NCBI GenBank assembly: GCA_013350335.1
Contig: CM023532.1
Location: forward strand, 34,225,708-34,289,707
Length of the DNA: 64,000 nucleotides
Source: Chimonanthus salicifolius
Taxonomy: Eukaryota; Streptophyta; Magnoliopsida; Laurales; Calycanthaceae
Direction of reading: 5' to 3'
A program made the position numbers and the translations under genes. Position 1 is the stretch's first letter, and each line of letters starts with the position of its first letter. Below, piece by piece: positions 1 to 14,339 of this stretch. The notes under the pieces were generated by a model that was not told where the DNA came from, searched no databases, and saw only the letters and a program-made list of their open reading frames with translations.

Positions 1-3000
1 ATATCTCTATATTACCAATCGCCATTAATATCCCGTGAATGTATTTGTGATAATGCTATAAAGAGGTGTGTGGGGGTAAATGTGCATATAATCATTTGAT
101 ATTAAATTAATATTATAATTAATATTTGTTTAAATTTTATAAAAAATAATTTAAATGAATATATTTATTTTATAATTACTAAAAATTCAGTGTTGTAATT
201 TAAATTCTTTTTAAAAATTAAGATCTATGCTGTGAAGATGAAAATAGAAAGTAAAGTCGAGGATGTGTATATTTATTTTAAGAGAATTGACTGCTCATAA
301 TAAATTAATTTTTTCGCTTATTTTATTTTATTTAATCAAATTACGATAAAATAAAAATATCAAAACGCAATTTCCTATTTTAAATACTAACGGACAGTAA
401 ACGTGACCTAATACGTTGAGGAATGGCTAGTATTGTAATTTCGTAAGAATTTACTTGTCAAAGTCAAGTTGGCCACTTGGTATTGGCAGTTACGTAATGG
501 GATTTCAGAATCCTAATTTCGTAATTTTGTATAGAGAGATAGCTGTAATGATTGTTAGTTGTTGTTCAAAAGAGGACACGCAATAAGTTTATTTAATTTT
601 TATTTAATTTCACATTATTGAAAGAGAAGAATAATTTAAATTTTAATAATACTTTATTTTTATTTGGATAAGAAAAAATAGATATAGAAAAATATGTCTA
701 TTCCAAATATAGGACACAAAATCTTCGGTGTGAATTGGTCGAGTTTGATGAATTTTGAGTTAGATTGGTTATAAGTGATAAAGATTTTCATCTAATCCAA
801 TTTATCATAGCTTAACTTCATGTTACCCAAGTCATTTTTAGAAAAGAAAGGATTAGAAGACTTCTCTTTTGTGTAAGACTATTAAACTATAAAAAGTAAA
901 AGCAATGGGCTAAGATTTTTTGAATTTATAGTGAAGTTTATAAGCTAAAATCAATGATGAATATAATAATAAAGTACTTAAATAATATTTAAATTCAAAT
1001 CAGGTCACATTCAAGTCTAGGACTCCTCTACTCAATCCAACTCAAATTTATTTTTGATCATATTGGGTCAAAATCAATTTAATTTTTTTTTTTTAAATAT
1101 GCATGACTCAATCTCATCTTTTCAAGAAATCAATAACTTGTAGCAATCATATTTTAAAGATCTTAAGTCACATGACTAAAATGATCAAATATAGTTCAAA
1201 TTTTACTTGTTTATTGTCCTTATCATTTTTGACATTTCTCAACTAAAAATCCATACCCCACTATTTTTTTTTTATAAGTAGTCATTCTAATATATTGTTA
1301 CTGCATTAAAAAAAAAAAACAAATAGATCAATTCTAATTTTTATGGTATTTATCTTCGTATGGGGTTCATTATTTATAGTAAATTAAATTATGAATTATA
1401 CATATACCAGTTATACGAAAAACTCCCAATCAGGTACCTTCATTTTTAATTTAATTTAAGTCTAAAAAATGACAGTTGGCTGAGACCACTTCGGTCATCT
1501 ACTTTATTTAATTTAAATAATTTAATTATAATATTTGATGAGAATATTTTTTTTAATTTTTTGTCAGCAACTATTTCTTAATTGTAAGATGGAAAATAGC
1601 ATTAGATAGTGTTGTTTTTATTAGAAGTAATTTCAAATATATATTTAAAAAAAAGGTAGCTTTATCATTTATTTTATTTATTTATTTATATCATTTTCCT
1701 CGTGGTGGAGTGTGGTGTCTACCTGTTTGATGGAATCCAGCCTGTAAAAATTCATGAATTAATTGTAGGTGGGCCATTGAAACTCTACCTGTGTCAGTAT
1801 GATTTGTTCACCATTTTCCTTTTTCCCAAACACATAAAATACATGAAAGGAGTATGGACCACTTTTGTTCTCCTAGTATCAAACTGAAGATTCCTTCCAT
1901 TTGGTATCTTAATTTTTGTTTTTTAAATTTACGTATGAAAAAATTGTGATATTTTAATTTAAAATTTTTTCTCTAATATACATGATTTATAATACCATTT
2001 TAGCAAATGAACTACCCAAAAAAGTTTATGAAATAAATTGATTTAATGAAATAGTTTTATAATGGGTTTATTTATATATCCCACTTTCTCATTGCTAGAG
2101 TACATTTATAATGAATATTTTTCATTTATAAAACACCACTTTTTATTGGTGACTCTTAGGAGTGTACATCAATGAATAAATAAGATTTTTTCCTTTATAA
2201 TAGCTCAAATGTGACTTGGCCATTCTTATTCTTTAGTCCCATGTTGCTTAGCTTCTAAATTGTATTCATAAAACGGTGACACTTATCATTTTGCATGAAG
2301 ATTTTATATAATAGATGATCTGGAGTGGTTTTAAAAAACTTCTATGAAATAATGTCTTGGGTTACATTCACGTTCAATCTTTTCGAGTCACTCTCTACTG
2401 GATTATTTTTCATCGCTTGAACCCATTATGTGTATATAAAAAGGTGTGCACATGCCCTAAAACATTAGTTGGATAAAATCTCCTAACGTGTGAGACACTT
2501 GAATACCTTCCATCATAAAAAAAATAAATAATATATATATATATATATAAAAGTCTTACACTGCACGACTAAAACTTGGAGAAATTATTTATACTTCCAA
2601 TGTAGAATTTATTTTCCTTACATTTTGTTTTCCAATTTTAAAGTTTTTATATTACTTCTACAGTTATGGGCAACTAAAATTATAATCCAACATTGAGAAA
2701 GAAACACTTGTGACTTTTAAACATAGTCAATGAACTATATGCAATTTTTTTTCCCAAATCAGTGAAAACTCATTTGAATTGCTTAATTAATTGAATTTAA
2801 TTATTGTTTTTAAATCATAATAATTCAAATTTATTTATTTGATTGAATTTTAAGTTGAATTAAAATATTGATTTTAAAAGAAGAAAATTATATTCCAAGA
2901 AGACATTTGACGTGCTAGACATATAGCAAATTCATTATTTGGAGAATTGTTTTTTTTTTTTCCGACAATGTTGCTCTCAATGCCGGTCAGCCTTAAACTT

Positions 3001-4154
3001 TATGACATGTGAATGAATGGACTTGAAATATATTTGAGGATGGTGTTTTTTCATTAAAAAAAAATAATGAGTCTATTAAATTTGAAAAACCCTGATTTTC
3101 AATAGCCCAAATACCGACTAACCAAAATTGCTCAATTTTGGATAAACTTTTAATCCAATGGTGAGGTTAATTAAAATAAGAGAGTTCGTATGAATGTAAT
3201 TCATAACAAGATAAATAGGTGTAAGAAGTAAAGAATATCAATTTAAACAGGTTTAATCTTAGATAGGGCTGACCCTGGCTATAGACAGAGCAGACTGCTG
3301 CAGCTCTCAAAAATTTTTTTTAAAAAATTAAAAAAATAAAAGAAGAATAATAATTACAGTAAGATTCATCTTAAAAGTTTGTATAGAGCTCTTGAGATTT
3401 TAGAACATCTCAAAGCCGGCACTGACTCTACTCTAGACGAACAATAGTGAATTCAAGTCATAAATTTCCTCACTTTGAAACTATGGTGCGACATTGAATC
3501 ATTGATTTTATTTAACAATTAATTTTAGATATTTTGAATAAGTGATGATTTCACAAACAGATAATAATTATTAGATATGTCGATCAAATTATATCATTTT
3601 AGTTGAAATGAAGTGGAATATCTTATCAGATATTCCAAATTTTCAACAGCTTGTCCAGAAGAATTTGGTAGCAAATGTCACGTCCAATCATCTGATGTCT
3701 GATTGGCAATACAAAATTTTAAATATAAACGTGTGCTTACACTTTTGCAATCATAATCTTCTTGTTTTACGTTGCGTGATCCTTTTGTATTTAATGAGAG
3801 AAACAATAAGAATATGGAATGGTCGTTTGTAGATAAAATATATTTTATTTGATTCAATTAAAATATAATATATTTTATTTGGCCAGTATACAGGCTCCAT
3901 GTGACAGTGCCAAATCCATTTCATAATAAATTTAAATTATTAAAAATATTTAAATTTAATTAATGTTTATTTAATTTATTCTCACTATTATATTATCCGT
4001 TGCAAATTTATGCAATGATTTATTTTTATCTTAAAAATCAAATACTAAAATGATTCAATAGATTCTTCAACATGTCCCATGAAATTTAAGTGTCTATAAA
4101 ACTTACCTTACCGGTTGCCACTCATACTGATAATACAATACAGATATTTGTATA
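1..4154. other. AT-rich intergenic DNA, no gene seen
   Basis: Very AT-rich sequence with only short open frames of 60-74 codons that have no recognisable motif and no intron-linked partners. A simple (AT)n run lies near 2530-2549. Nothing else supportable was seen. Confidence 0.6.
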
Positions 4155-4712
4155 TTTTTTTTTTTTTTAATTTAAGTGTGAGAAACGGCAGGATATCCAA
4201 CGTAAAAACCCTACAGGTGTGCCCACTACTCCTAGGGTAGACTAAGGTTAAGTTATGGGAACTCAAACCTACAACCTCTCGCTTTCTCAAGCGGGAATAG
4301 AGCTGAAATCGGGCTGGGTTGGATCAGCTTTTTTAAAACCCAACCCAACCCAAGTTACTAAAATATGGAACCTAACTTGACCCGACCCAAACTTCTGACG
4401 TGAATGTCTTGACCTAACTCGATCCGAATTATAACCCGGCTCAACCCGAATTCTGATCCGACTCTCATTTTAAACCCATTTTAGCATAAATTTAACCGGA
4501 TTAAGTCGGGTTTGATCGGGTCGAGTCTGTAACTTGAAAATCCCTCTATCTGACCCGACCTGAATTCAATGCATGTTTTTTTCTTCTCAATCCGACCTGA
4601 CACATTGACCCGACTTTCATGACCCGACCCAATTGATTTCTCGAGTCAGGTCACACGGGTCGGGTCAAAACCCAACCCGAGTTTCACCCCTAGGCAGGAG
4701 GCAATCAGTTGA
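4155..4712 (-). repeat. SINE family A, copy 1, split by a MITE
   Basis: The minus strand reads as a tRNA-like head with a B-box-like GTAGGTTTGAGTTCCC, then a body and an A-run, seen on the plus strand as a T-run at 4155-4168. The body matches two other copies, near 5498-5650 and 24532-24690. The head is interrupted at 4298-4692 by a hAT-type MITE and resumes at about 4693 (gcaggaggcaatcag). tRNA-derived SINEs carry an internal Pol III promoter; this copy looks old and broken. Confidence 0.6.
4298..4692. mobile_element. hAT-type MITE, family B (TAGRGCTGAAAYYSGG), inserted in a SINE
   Basis: The left end reads TAGAGCTGAAATCGGGC and the right end reads CCCGAGTTTCACCCCTA, which are imperfect inverted repeats beginning TAG. 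The flanks AGCGGGAA and GGCAGGAG match at 5 of 8 bases, compatible with a decayed 8-bp duplication. The interior is rich in gacccgacc motifs and has no transposase reading frame. Related copies lie at 40413-40642, 41536-41846 and 60665-60807. Confidence 0.6.
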
Positions 4713-5219
4713 GTAAAAAAAAATTGTATAAATAAATATTTTTAACTATATATTTGAAGAAAATTTATAAGGTAGGTGTGACTATGAGACTAACATGCTT
4801 AGATTGGAAAGAATTTTAAAACTTTTATTGATAAGGAGACATGTAATTGGACTAGAAATTACGTGTCATGTCTATCTGAATTGAATCTATTCCTCGTCAA
4901 CACCTCAGGTTAATAAATTAGATCCTTGTAGGCTTGTATAAGTTTTTATTTTTTCTAGAAAAAGGAAGAAATTGTGACCACATGTGACTATGTGAGGTGT
5001 GACAGCACTACAGCAATCTCACATAATCAGGGGTTAAGAATAAATAATAATATTAAGTTCCTAACTCAAAGATTAAGAAAAAGATAAAAGTGTTATTTTT
5101 TTATCAAATTTCAATTTAATGGCAAATGTAATTAGGTAATGTGTACAATTTAAACGGTGATCATCACGTTTGCTTTGCTAACGACAAAAATATTTCATTT
5201 TCTTTCCCAGCTTGCTTCG

Positions 5220-5369
5220 GACAAATCTCCATCGTTGGACCCCACCTTGCAATTGCATCACGGCCACATTTAGATTTTTTATTTTTTTGAAAGAGACAAA
5301 TCTCCATCATTGGACCCCACCTTGCAATTGCATCACGGCCACATTTAGATTTTTTTTTTTTTTTTTGAA
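5220..5369. repeat. 75-bp direct tandem duplication
   Basis: gacaaatctccatc, then tggaccccaccttgc and acggccacatttagat, occurs twice with a 75-bp period (starts at 5220 and 5295). The copies are nearly identical, so the duplication is recent. Each ends in a T-run, which may have helped slippage. The open frame across it is a by-product. Confidence 0.8.
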
Positions 5370-5497
5370 AAATGGGATAATAAAATGCAATTGTTAATCT
5401 AACTTTTTATATTAGTTTGTCGTGATTTGAATTTTTTTATAAAAAAATGATTAATAAATGAATTAATTTATTTAATAATTATTTTTTAAAATTAAGG

Positions 5498-5650
5498 TTT
5501 TTTTTTTCTTTTGAATTTAAGTATGAGAAACTGCGAAATACTCAATGTAAAACCCTCATGGATGAGCTCACTACATTTAGAGCACACCAAGATTAAACCA
5601 TGAGGACTCAAATCTATAACCTCATGCTTCTGAAACAGGAGGTAACCAGC
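5498..5650 (-). repeat. SINE family A, copy 2
   Basis: A T-run (5498-5510) is followed by gaatttaagtatgagaaact and the same 130-bp body as the copies at 4.2 kb and 24.5 kb. On the minus strand this is a tRNA-like head (gaggttatagatttgagtcc), body and A-tail. The B-box is degraded. All three copies in the window lie on the minus strand. Confidence 0.6.
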
Positions 5651-8600
5651 ATGTTTAATAAATGATTTGAGTTGAATAGAATTCGTTGGCTCAACTATTT
5701 ATTTCCAAATGCTATTCAAACTCATTTAAAATTTGTTTAGATATTTAGATCTAATTAATTCATTTAATTAATAATCTGGACCATGTATAAAATGTAGCAA
5801 TCCATTTAATATTATTTGAGTTAAATAAACTCATTTAATAAAGAGGGTCTACATTGTAGGCATGTGATAGGCATAATCTTAATTATATTATAACTAAATT
5901 AGTAATAAAATATAACTGATATTTTTAGTGTTTGAGAATTTAATTATGATTTAGCTTAACACTTCTTCGATGTTTTATGCGCTCAGCCAAAAATATAAAT
6001 CAAAATTCTATTTATTTAATGTCGGCTTTATAAATTTTATTCACTATTTAACTTCATCATAAACAATTAAAAAATTCACTAAAATTCTATTTTTATTATA
6101 TCATTTAAGTGGGTCCACCCACATCATTTGACAAATCCTATTTGTTTTAAAGAAAATAAATTTGTGGATCAAATGAATTTTGCTAGATAATTACAAGGTT
6201 TATCAGGATAATCTAATTCGACTGAGTCATTCAGTGGGAGCATTCTTTTCTATTTCTTTGTACATGTTTTTATAATGAGTTTTATAAAACATATCATTTG
6301 AATTATTTCTATTAGATATATTTAAATATATTTATATTTTTAAAATTTATGATTTTAATTTTTTATATAAAATTGCATAAATGAATATATAAGTTAGGAC
6401 ACGAATTTGAAGATCTCTTTTAAATGAAATAAATCTGTTTTTAGATTCAACTATTCATCTTATAGGCTTAACATCAAATAATTAAAAGAATGGCTCATAT
6501 TTATCCAAATACTGTTATCTACTTGGATTTGGTGTAGATATTTCGTGTTGTTAATCTAAAATTGGGTCAACTTTTTTATGGGTGCGTTTGACATGTGATG
6601 AACCATTTGTTGGGTCTAATTCGGTCATTTAGTAGGCTAATCTTAATTTTGAAGTTTTTAAATTTAAAATTTAAATTTCTAATAGTCCTTTTATCTAATT
6701 TTAGTGGCAAGAGTCTAACCTGAGCCCGACCCAATAATTTGGTAGATAGACTGGTGAAGTGACCACAAAACCCTAACCCGGCCACTTTTAAGGCTTGACA
6801 GTTGGTAGTCTTTAATGGTTTAGACTCTAGCCGAGAGATTCGATCTACCCGACTGCTACCTCCCTACGACAAGAAATAATGATAGCAATTGGGTAGTTTG
6901 GAGTTTTTAATATTTACTTGCTAACTTCTTCTAAAATGGTGTGGTCTCTTATTTTTATTATAGTACATATTTCACAAAAAAAATGTATTTGTTTTAGAAT
7001 GAAAAATGGTCAGATGAGATGAGCAAAATCCATGAAATTACTTTCCCATCCTCGGACAACTTATCTATGAACAGCATGTATTTTATATTCATACATGTAC
7101 ATAGATTATTAAAAGACGTTTGAAAAAAGAGATTTTTTTATGAAAATATCTCAAAAACAACAATTTTATGTTATAGTACTTAATTTTTTTTTTTAATCCT
7201 ATTAGAGTGCCTAGTACATTCCGTTAGAATTTTTTTTTAAAAAAAAATCTCACTTCCTTTTTTTAATGTGCACTTACTCCTCTTGTAGCTCATTCACACC
7301 CATTCACTGGCATAAAAATACCTCTAGCACGTAAACGCAAACATAGTATGTTTCTTTGATAAGTAAACAAAGTGACATAGTAAATGTCAAAGAATGCTGG
7401 AATAAATGTGGTGTACAAAACACATAATAGAGAGCTAGTTTTAAAGGCATATTCACTCGAATGATCTTAAGTGATCATTCGAATGAATGAACATATATAA
7501 GTTCACTCGTCCAAACAAATTAAAAATGAACTGACAGTTCGTTTGGATGAATATACACGGAGGGGTATAATGATAATTTCATCTAATTTTTTGAAATCCA
7601 ATGTGTAAAAACAGAAAAATTGAGTGTCTATATAAAATGCCATATATATCATTGGCGCATATTTTTTCTATATATATTATTTTATAATCTAATTAGATAT
7701 AAAGTTATTGTAGTCTAGTGATAAAAGATATTTGTTTCTTATATAGGTGATCTAGTTCAATTTTTGTTGATGATTATTTTTTTTCTTATTTTATAATTGG
7801 TACCCTTTTTCATTTTTTTTGAAAAAAAAAGATAGTAATAATTAAGAGGTTCTCATTTATCCTTTATCCGAACCATAAATGGACTTGGCCAAAGATTTTT
7901 GTTGGACGGGTCAAGATCAAGAAAGCCGTTTATTTTTTAAATCCAAACACAATTAAATATGATTCCAACGAGCCTCGACCTAAATAAATAAACAAACTTT
8001 AAGTAATAACTCAAGCCCCGTGTGCCGGACAAAAATTGGTCTGTCCGTTTATTTAGGTTGGGCTTTAAGAGAAGAGATAATCATCACCAAAAATTGAAGC
8101 CAGGTTACCTACATAATACACATGTCCAAAGTTATGTATATTATGTTGTTAATTTGATCCAAATTTTATTTAAGAAAGTTATTATGTAATATATAGTGCA
8201 AGTTGAGTTAGATTTTGGCTTGATTTGCCTGAACCAGACACAACATCTTTTCAAAATGAAACAGCGAAACAACCTAAAGACTAAAACATTCCAGTTTAGA
8301 GATGAACTGAGACACCTTTGAAACAAAATTGACAATTATAAATGAAAAGACATGACTTCAACCTAATGATTAGAGATTATTAATGAAATGAATGCGATGA
8401 AAGACTCAACCAATCACTTCCTTAGGTAGTAAATTGGATTTGAGTCACGTCAAACTACTCAAATCAAGCATAAGAAAAGAAAGGAAACATGGGTAAAGAA
8501 TGAAACCAGAAGTGATTAGTTCTTCATGGCATCAGTTCATAACCAACACATTCGAAATGAAGAAAGATGACAGTAAATGTCTGGAAAATAAGATCATCAG

Positions 8601-11600
8601 GACAGGAATGTGACTTATATAATGCTGAAAGAATTGTTCGATTGTTTCACAAACTGAAGCAGCCAACAGACTCAAACAATGCATCATCAAAGCAAATACA
8701 ATCATGATACCCAAAAAGGATACACGATGCAATTGGAACCAGAGACTGATAAACTACACTACTATGTATACCCAACAACTCAGCACTAACCATTCAGATA
8801 ATTATCAGTCGTGTGAAGAGACATACAGGACATGACTGTATAACCTAATCTCTAATACAATGAACTGATCCCACGCATACACAACTCAGAATGTTGATTC
8901 AGCTATAATTTATCGGTTATATGAAGAGGAAAAAAATTGGCATGACTGTAGAACCTGTCTTATTTGAGATACAGTAAACAACTTCTTATTAGCCTCATCT
9001 TTGGTGATCTTCATTTGGTAACACTCCATTGCATCATTTTGGTTGCGCCTACTGCTGCATCATTAGAAAAGCACGTTAGGTGGGAAAAGATGAACTCCAA
9101 AAGGCTAGATGTAGATAGTAGCATGTTTCAATCTCCTCTTTGGTGCAAGAACACCCAAACAGACCCTAGAGTTGTTTCCAGGCTCTTGTTTTTTTTTTTG
9201 GTTGAGATCGTTCTAGGCTTCAACAAGAGACACCTTCAGTCTTTTTATTTAAAGCATGAACAGCAAACTACATACAATGACCAACAAAACATAAAGTGTG
9301 CTGCAAATTGTAGCCCTTTTCAGTCGTTCCATCAAAGAATAAAAAAACGAATTGACAGAAATAAAACCAAAAGCTGGATATCCTACAATCTTTAACCAGA
9401 AAAAAAAGGTTGGATATCCTACAAGCATCCAAATTAAATGATCCTTCAGTTCATAGTACTTTAATGGCAGGGGCATATCTGATCAACAGTCTGAATTACC
9501 AAACCAGTGGCCCACAGATACAAACTAAATATTATGCTCAACTTACTCGAGCATAAAATTTTCACCGAAACTAAAAGCAAATGGGAGAACTAGAGGAGCC
9601 CTCCAAAGTTCATTGATATCTAACAGTTCAATATCGTTATTTAGCTTGAGATTGAGAGTTGTTGGTGATAAAAGTGCTCCACCATTGTGTAGGAGGCTAA
9701 ATCATAAGTCTAAAGGGCCAGTTTGGTTTCAAGAATTTTGGGAACAGGCTGGATGTACCTTGGCTTTTTCTTAACTAAATTATGTGTGTGCTCAGCCAGC
9801 ATTTGGGATTGGGGCACGTAAAAAAAAATTCAGCCTGTGTGTGTGCATGTCCATCCATCGGTCTATGGGGGTATCAGGAATCTTTTGGTTGATGAGAACT
9901 TAATTTATGTTTCAAGGACAGCGGAAGTAACAAGAGACTTTTCTCGGTTTCATCTTTGAAAATGATTCCAACAGACAATCAATGCACAAAAGGCTTCAGC
10001 CACCTAAGTTGCTCAAATAGCAGTATTGTCTAAATTTATCTGTTGATGGCACCCAGCCAAAGGAAAGATGTGGACGTGCTTCATGAGATGAGCGCCAAGA
10101 TGCATTGCTCTTCAAGCTTCTTCAGAGGATTTAACTCTAAATTATAATGTTTTATCAGAGAGTAAATAGAGAAGACATTTATAAGGAGGCCCTTCTTTTT
10201 AAAAAAAAACACAGGGTAAAGAGGCCTTTTTTTTTTCGAAAGATTAAAGAGGCCTTTATACACAGGAGAGCACTTGGTGTGCACACTTGCAGCCTCTTAA
10301 TTGATAATGAACCGGTAAACCACCAAAAGGAAACATGAAGGAAATTTTGAAGGGGCATCAGGCGAAGAACAAAGGGGTGAGAGCAAGGACTGTGGCCCAA
10401 GAAGGGGATGGTCCATTTATAAATTATGGTGATTGACTTGTATAGGGTGGCATTTTGACTAGGATAGATAATATGATTGTGTTGGACCTTGAGTGGTGTT
10501 GGATCTGAACTGGTGATGATGTTGGAGATGTGCTGTACTACTGCCTATTGTTATACGGTATTAGATGTAAACTGGTATCTTCTACGACAGTAACCATTAG
10601 AAGATACCTATGGTTCTTCGAAAATAGGACATGACATCAGTTGCAGGCACATTGACCCCACTAAGAAAGGCAGTGGGTCAGCCAAAGACCAAAGTTTAGC
10701 TCCAACTAGGATTTCTAGTCATCCAATGTAGGGCTGTTAAATGGACAAATTTTATCCATTTGAGCAGTTTCAACAATCTATACCAAGCTTTGTCATATGG
10801 TTAGAAACCTCAAATGGGTTGAATTTTGGTATTTGGTTAATCTGCAAGCTCCCCTTTCAAAAGGTGGGGTTCATGAACCGATACACATGCCATGTATCGT
10901 TTCCTTGAGCCATAATGAATCCTCTATGTTGAAACAGTGACAATATAGTGATCCAGATTCTGTGCAATGTAGGATGAATTCTGTGGGAAATGTGAATGGT
11001 ATAGGCCATAGCACAACAATACAGATTACGAAACATCAGCTCCATCAGAAATGCTTTGCAATTCGACCAGCTGAAACCAATGGTCAAAAAAAGGGGCAGT
11101 GAACAGCTTATTGGCTCAAAGCAGCAGGTAGCTTTAGTACTGGAAGTGACTTTTGACAAGCCTCTAATCCACCAACCTCCCATGTATTGAGCAGGCCCAG
11201 TAGGCCACATGTTGAGATACTAACCTAAGTTCTAACATTCTCATCAATAAATTCATACATGCGTTTACATTCTTATATTGAACTTGTACTCTTTTTATTA
11301 ATAAATTCAGTTAATGTTTCACACACACAAACTCACTCAGACATGGACACACAAAAAAGAGTCACTGGTCTACCATTATTTCAAAAGTTATACAGGAGCT
11401 TTCATACAAATAAAGTTATGAAAGGACAAATGAACGAGTACTCCCATCATATTTTTATCAACATCATTACCCCGTGTCTTGCCATAAATGTTCCATCATG
11501 TGCCTTTCATTGTTAACTGGCAGTGTTCCTACATCTTAGATGGTGTACACATAATCATAAGGAGGGTGAATCAACAATACCCAGGTGGGCAGCATATTGG

Positions 11601-12160
11601 GTGTATGGGGCCCATTTTATGGAAAATCCAGACCACTTAAAATGTTGTTTTTTCATTTAGAGTTAGATCCAACCTAGATAAATGTCCATTTGATACATCC
11701 TCACCATTAGATTTAACATCATAGGTAAAATATTTACCCAATGGTTCTATTTTGCTATTAAGAAAATCAAGTGTTAGAATGATTCAGTGAGGCCTATTTT
11801 TGACAGGCCATATGATGATCTATCCAACCATCTAATTTTTTAATCATAAGATGGGTCCCACCCTATTAGATCACTCGAGCTTTTCAACTGGGCCTCTACT
11901 AGACCAAACCTAATGAGGAAGGATCACATAACTCTAGAATGTTTCTTAATGGGAAAGCATGCAGTGTGTATATATCCAGACTCCAAAGTACCTTAATCAA
12001 TGAATCTCCTGCTCATCATCATCATCAGAACCTAAGTTGCAGGTACATGTGCCAGTGTTGGATTCGACACAGGTGCAAGGTGTCGGACTCGGCAAACTAG
12101 AAAAAATACAGCAAGGGAGATGGAACTATATTTAAATATATATATAAATCTAAATTTATT
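5651..12160. other. Intergenic DNA without a recognisable gene
   Basis: The longest open frame (8964-9395, 143 codons) shows no known motif or splice partners. A perfect 9-bp stem with 6-base loop (CGAATGATC/GATCATTCG) lies near 7460. The part from about 8.4 to 11.5 kb is less AT-rich than its surroundings and may be an old repeat or gene remnant, but nothing identifies it. Confidence 0.5.
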
Positions 12161-12162
12161 TT

Positions 12163-13989
12163 AAATGAAAATAAGGTGCAAAAATAACACTAATAGAAAA
12201 GAATATACCAGTTTTGTTTTAGGCTCTGCTAACAAAGCTGCAAGTAAAGTCAAATATGAAGCCTTTGATAATTTGTATGCTAAACTGGAAACAAATGAAG
12301 GAAAGAAAAGAATTTATAAGCTCGGACAAATGTGGGATAGGAGAAGTAGCGATCTGGACCACGTGAGATGCATTAAGGACAATAACAAAAAAATACTAGT
12401 GAAAGACAAAGAAATTAGGGAAAGGTGGGAATCCTACTTTAGAAACTTGTTGAACACTCAAGCTAAAGATGGAAGTTAAATGGAAGGAGAGGCAAATGAG
12501 GGGATAGTGAACAAAATAACGGAATCAAAAGTGAATCAAGCCTTAAAAATGGTGAAGAAGAATAGAGTGCTAGGACCAGATGGTATACCAATCGAAGTAT
12601 GGACTATTTTAAGGGAAAGTAGAATGTGTTGGTTGACTCTATTATTCAACAAAATTTTAGCCTAAAAAAGGATATCGACGAGTAGCAAAGAGTATAACTC
12701 TTTTTATAAAAATAAAGGAGATATTCAAAGCTATGCACATTACCGAGTGTTCAAACTCATGAGTCATACAATGAAACTTTGGAAAAGGGTAATAGAGGGT
12801 TGCCTATGACAATAGTCAAATATATCAAGAAACCAATTTAGGTGTATGTCGAGTAGATCAACAACGGAAGTAATTTTTATCCTAAGACAACTTATGGAGA
12901 AATTTAGGGAGAAAAGAAAGAACCTCTATATGACTTTTATTGACCTAGAAAAGGCCTATAATAGAGTACCAAGGAAACTAATCTAGAGAACCCTAAGAAA
13001 TAAATAAATTCTCAACAACTATATTGAGAGTATTCAAGATATTTACGAGAAAGCAGCCACTTACGTTAGAACCATTAATGGTGAGACAATGGAATTTTGT
13101 ATTAGAGTGGGACTCCATCAAGGATCCGCTTTAAGCCCATGCCTATTCGTGCTAATCATGAATAACTTAACGTCAAGAATCCAAGATGAAGTACCATGGT
13201 GTATGTTTTTTTTTGGGATGATATAGTATTAATTAATGAGACGATACAACTCCTCAACGCTAAGCGAAATTTGTGGAGGAGAACATTGGCGTCAAATGGT
13301 TTGAAAATTAGTAGAACTAAAATATAATACCTGGAATTTAACTTTAGTGGGTTAAACGATAGTGGGGGTAACTAGGTCAAGATAGGAAACAACTTAGTTG
13401 TACATTATGATAAGTTTAGATACTTGGGCTCTACGGTATAATCTCGAGGAGGTCTCGACTTAGATATAACGAATATGGACGGAGTGGAGTGGGGTCTCAT
13501 GCGATAAAAGAGTCCCCATTCACCTAAAAGGACGATTTTGTAAAACAATTGTTAGACTTGCAATGTTTTATGGAACAAAACATTGAGCAATGAAAAAAGA
13601 CAAACAAACAAAGTTAGGACTTCAGAGATGTGTATGCTATGTTGGATGTGTGGTTTAATTCTGAATGATAGAATTAGAAAAGAACACATTAAAGATATTT
13701 TAAAGATAACTATGATAGATGACAAATTGAGAGAAACTCATTTGAGATGGTTTGGTCATGTTAGTAGAAGACCAAGTACGATCTCAATGAGTAGAGTTGA
13801 GAGGTTACATATTGAAGGCACTAGGAGGAGAGGCCGACCTTCGAAAACATGGAAGTAGGGGATAAAAAAGGACCTGTTAGATTGTGGAGTGACTGATGAT
13901 ATGGTTTATGATAGGGTGAATTGGAGAAGAAGAACTCATAAGGCTGATCCTAGATAGATGGGATTACTAGCTGATGATGATGATGATGT
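12163..13989 (+). mobile_element. Dead RTE-type LINE, 5' truncated
   Basis: Broken pieces of a non-LTR reverse transcriptase read in order along the plus strand. They are an N-terminal linker (WDRRSSDLDHVRCIKD, ERWESYFRNLLN), the GPDGIPIEVW block at about 12570, FIDLEKAYNRVPRKL at about 12935, GLHQGSALSPCLF at about 13110, a catalytic block reading FFWDDIVLI where F/Y-A-D-D is expected (about 13215), FRYLGS at about 13415, and the C-terminal LRETHLRWFGHVSRRP and GRPSKTWK blocks. Stops and frameshifts separate the pieces. The 3' end is (TGA/GAT)n at 13971-13989, the usual RTE microsatellite tail. The endonuclease domain is absent, so the copy is truncated and inactive. Confidence 0.88.
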
Positions 13990-14339
13990 TCAGTTTTGTT
14001 CTAAACAATTATCAAACAAATATCATGTTTAATTTGTCTTTATGAGATATGTGATGTAACATTTCAATCATATTGGAAAAAATGTTAACAAAACAGTAGC
14101 AGAGTCTACAAAGAACGCATGTGAGTGTTCGACAAGGCTGTTTCACATATCTTGAAACACCTATGCTACATGGATAAGAACCATTTATGCAATTTGGGTT
14201 GGCACTCATAACCTTTCCCATAATGAATCTCTTGTTATTTATTAAATCATTTTCATGTGGCAATTAGAGTGCTAATCAAAACTGGCAAAACATGGGTCCT
14301 TTGTGACCTACAAACATCAACTTTACCCCAAAACCCGAA

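Noticed and set aside
8964..9395. 143-codon open frame
   Set aside because: No recognisable domain, odd composition (runs of Phe from a T-tract), no splice partners and an overlapping frame on the other strand. It is more likely chance.
10857..11210. 117-codon minus-strand open frame
   Set aside because: Cys/Trp-rich with no motif and no gene context. Not supportable as a gene.
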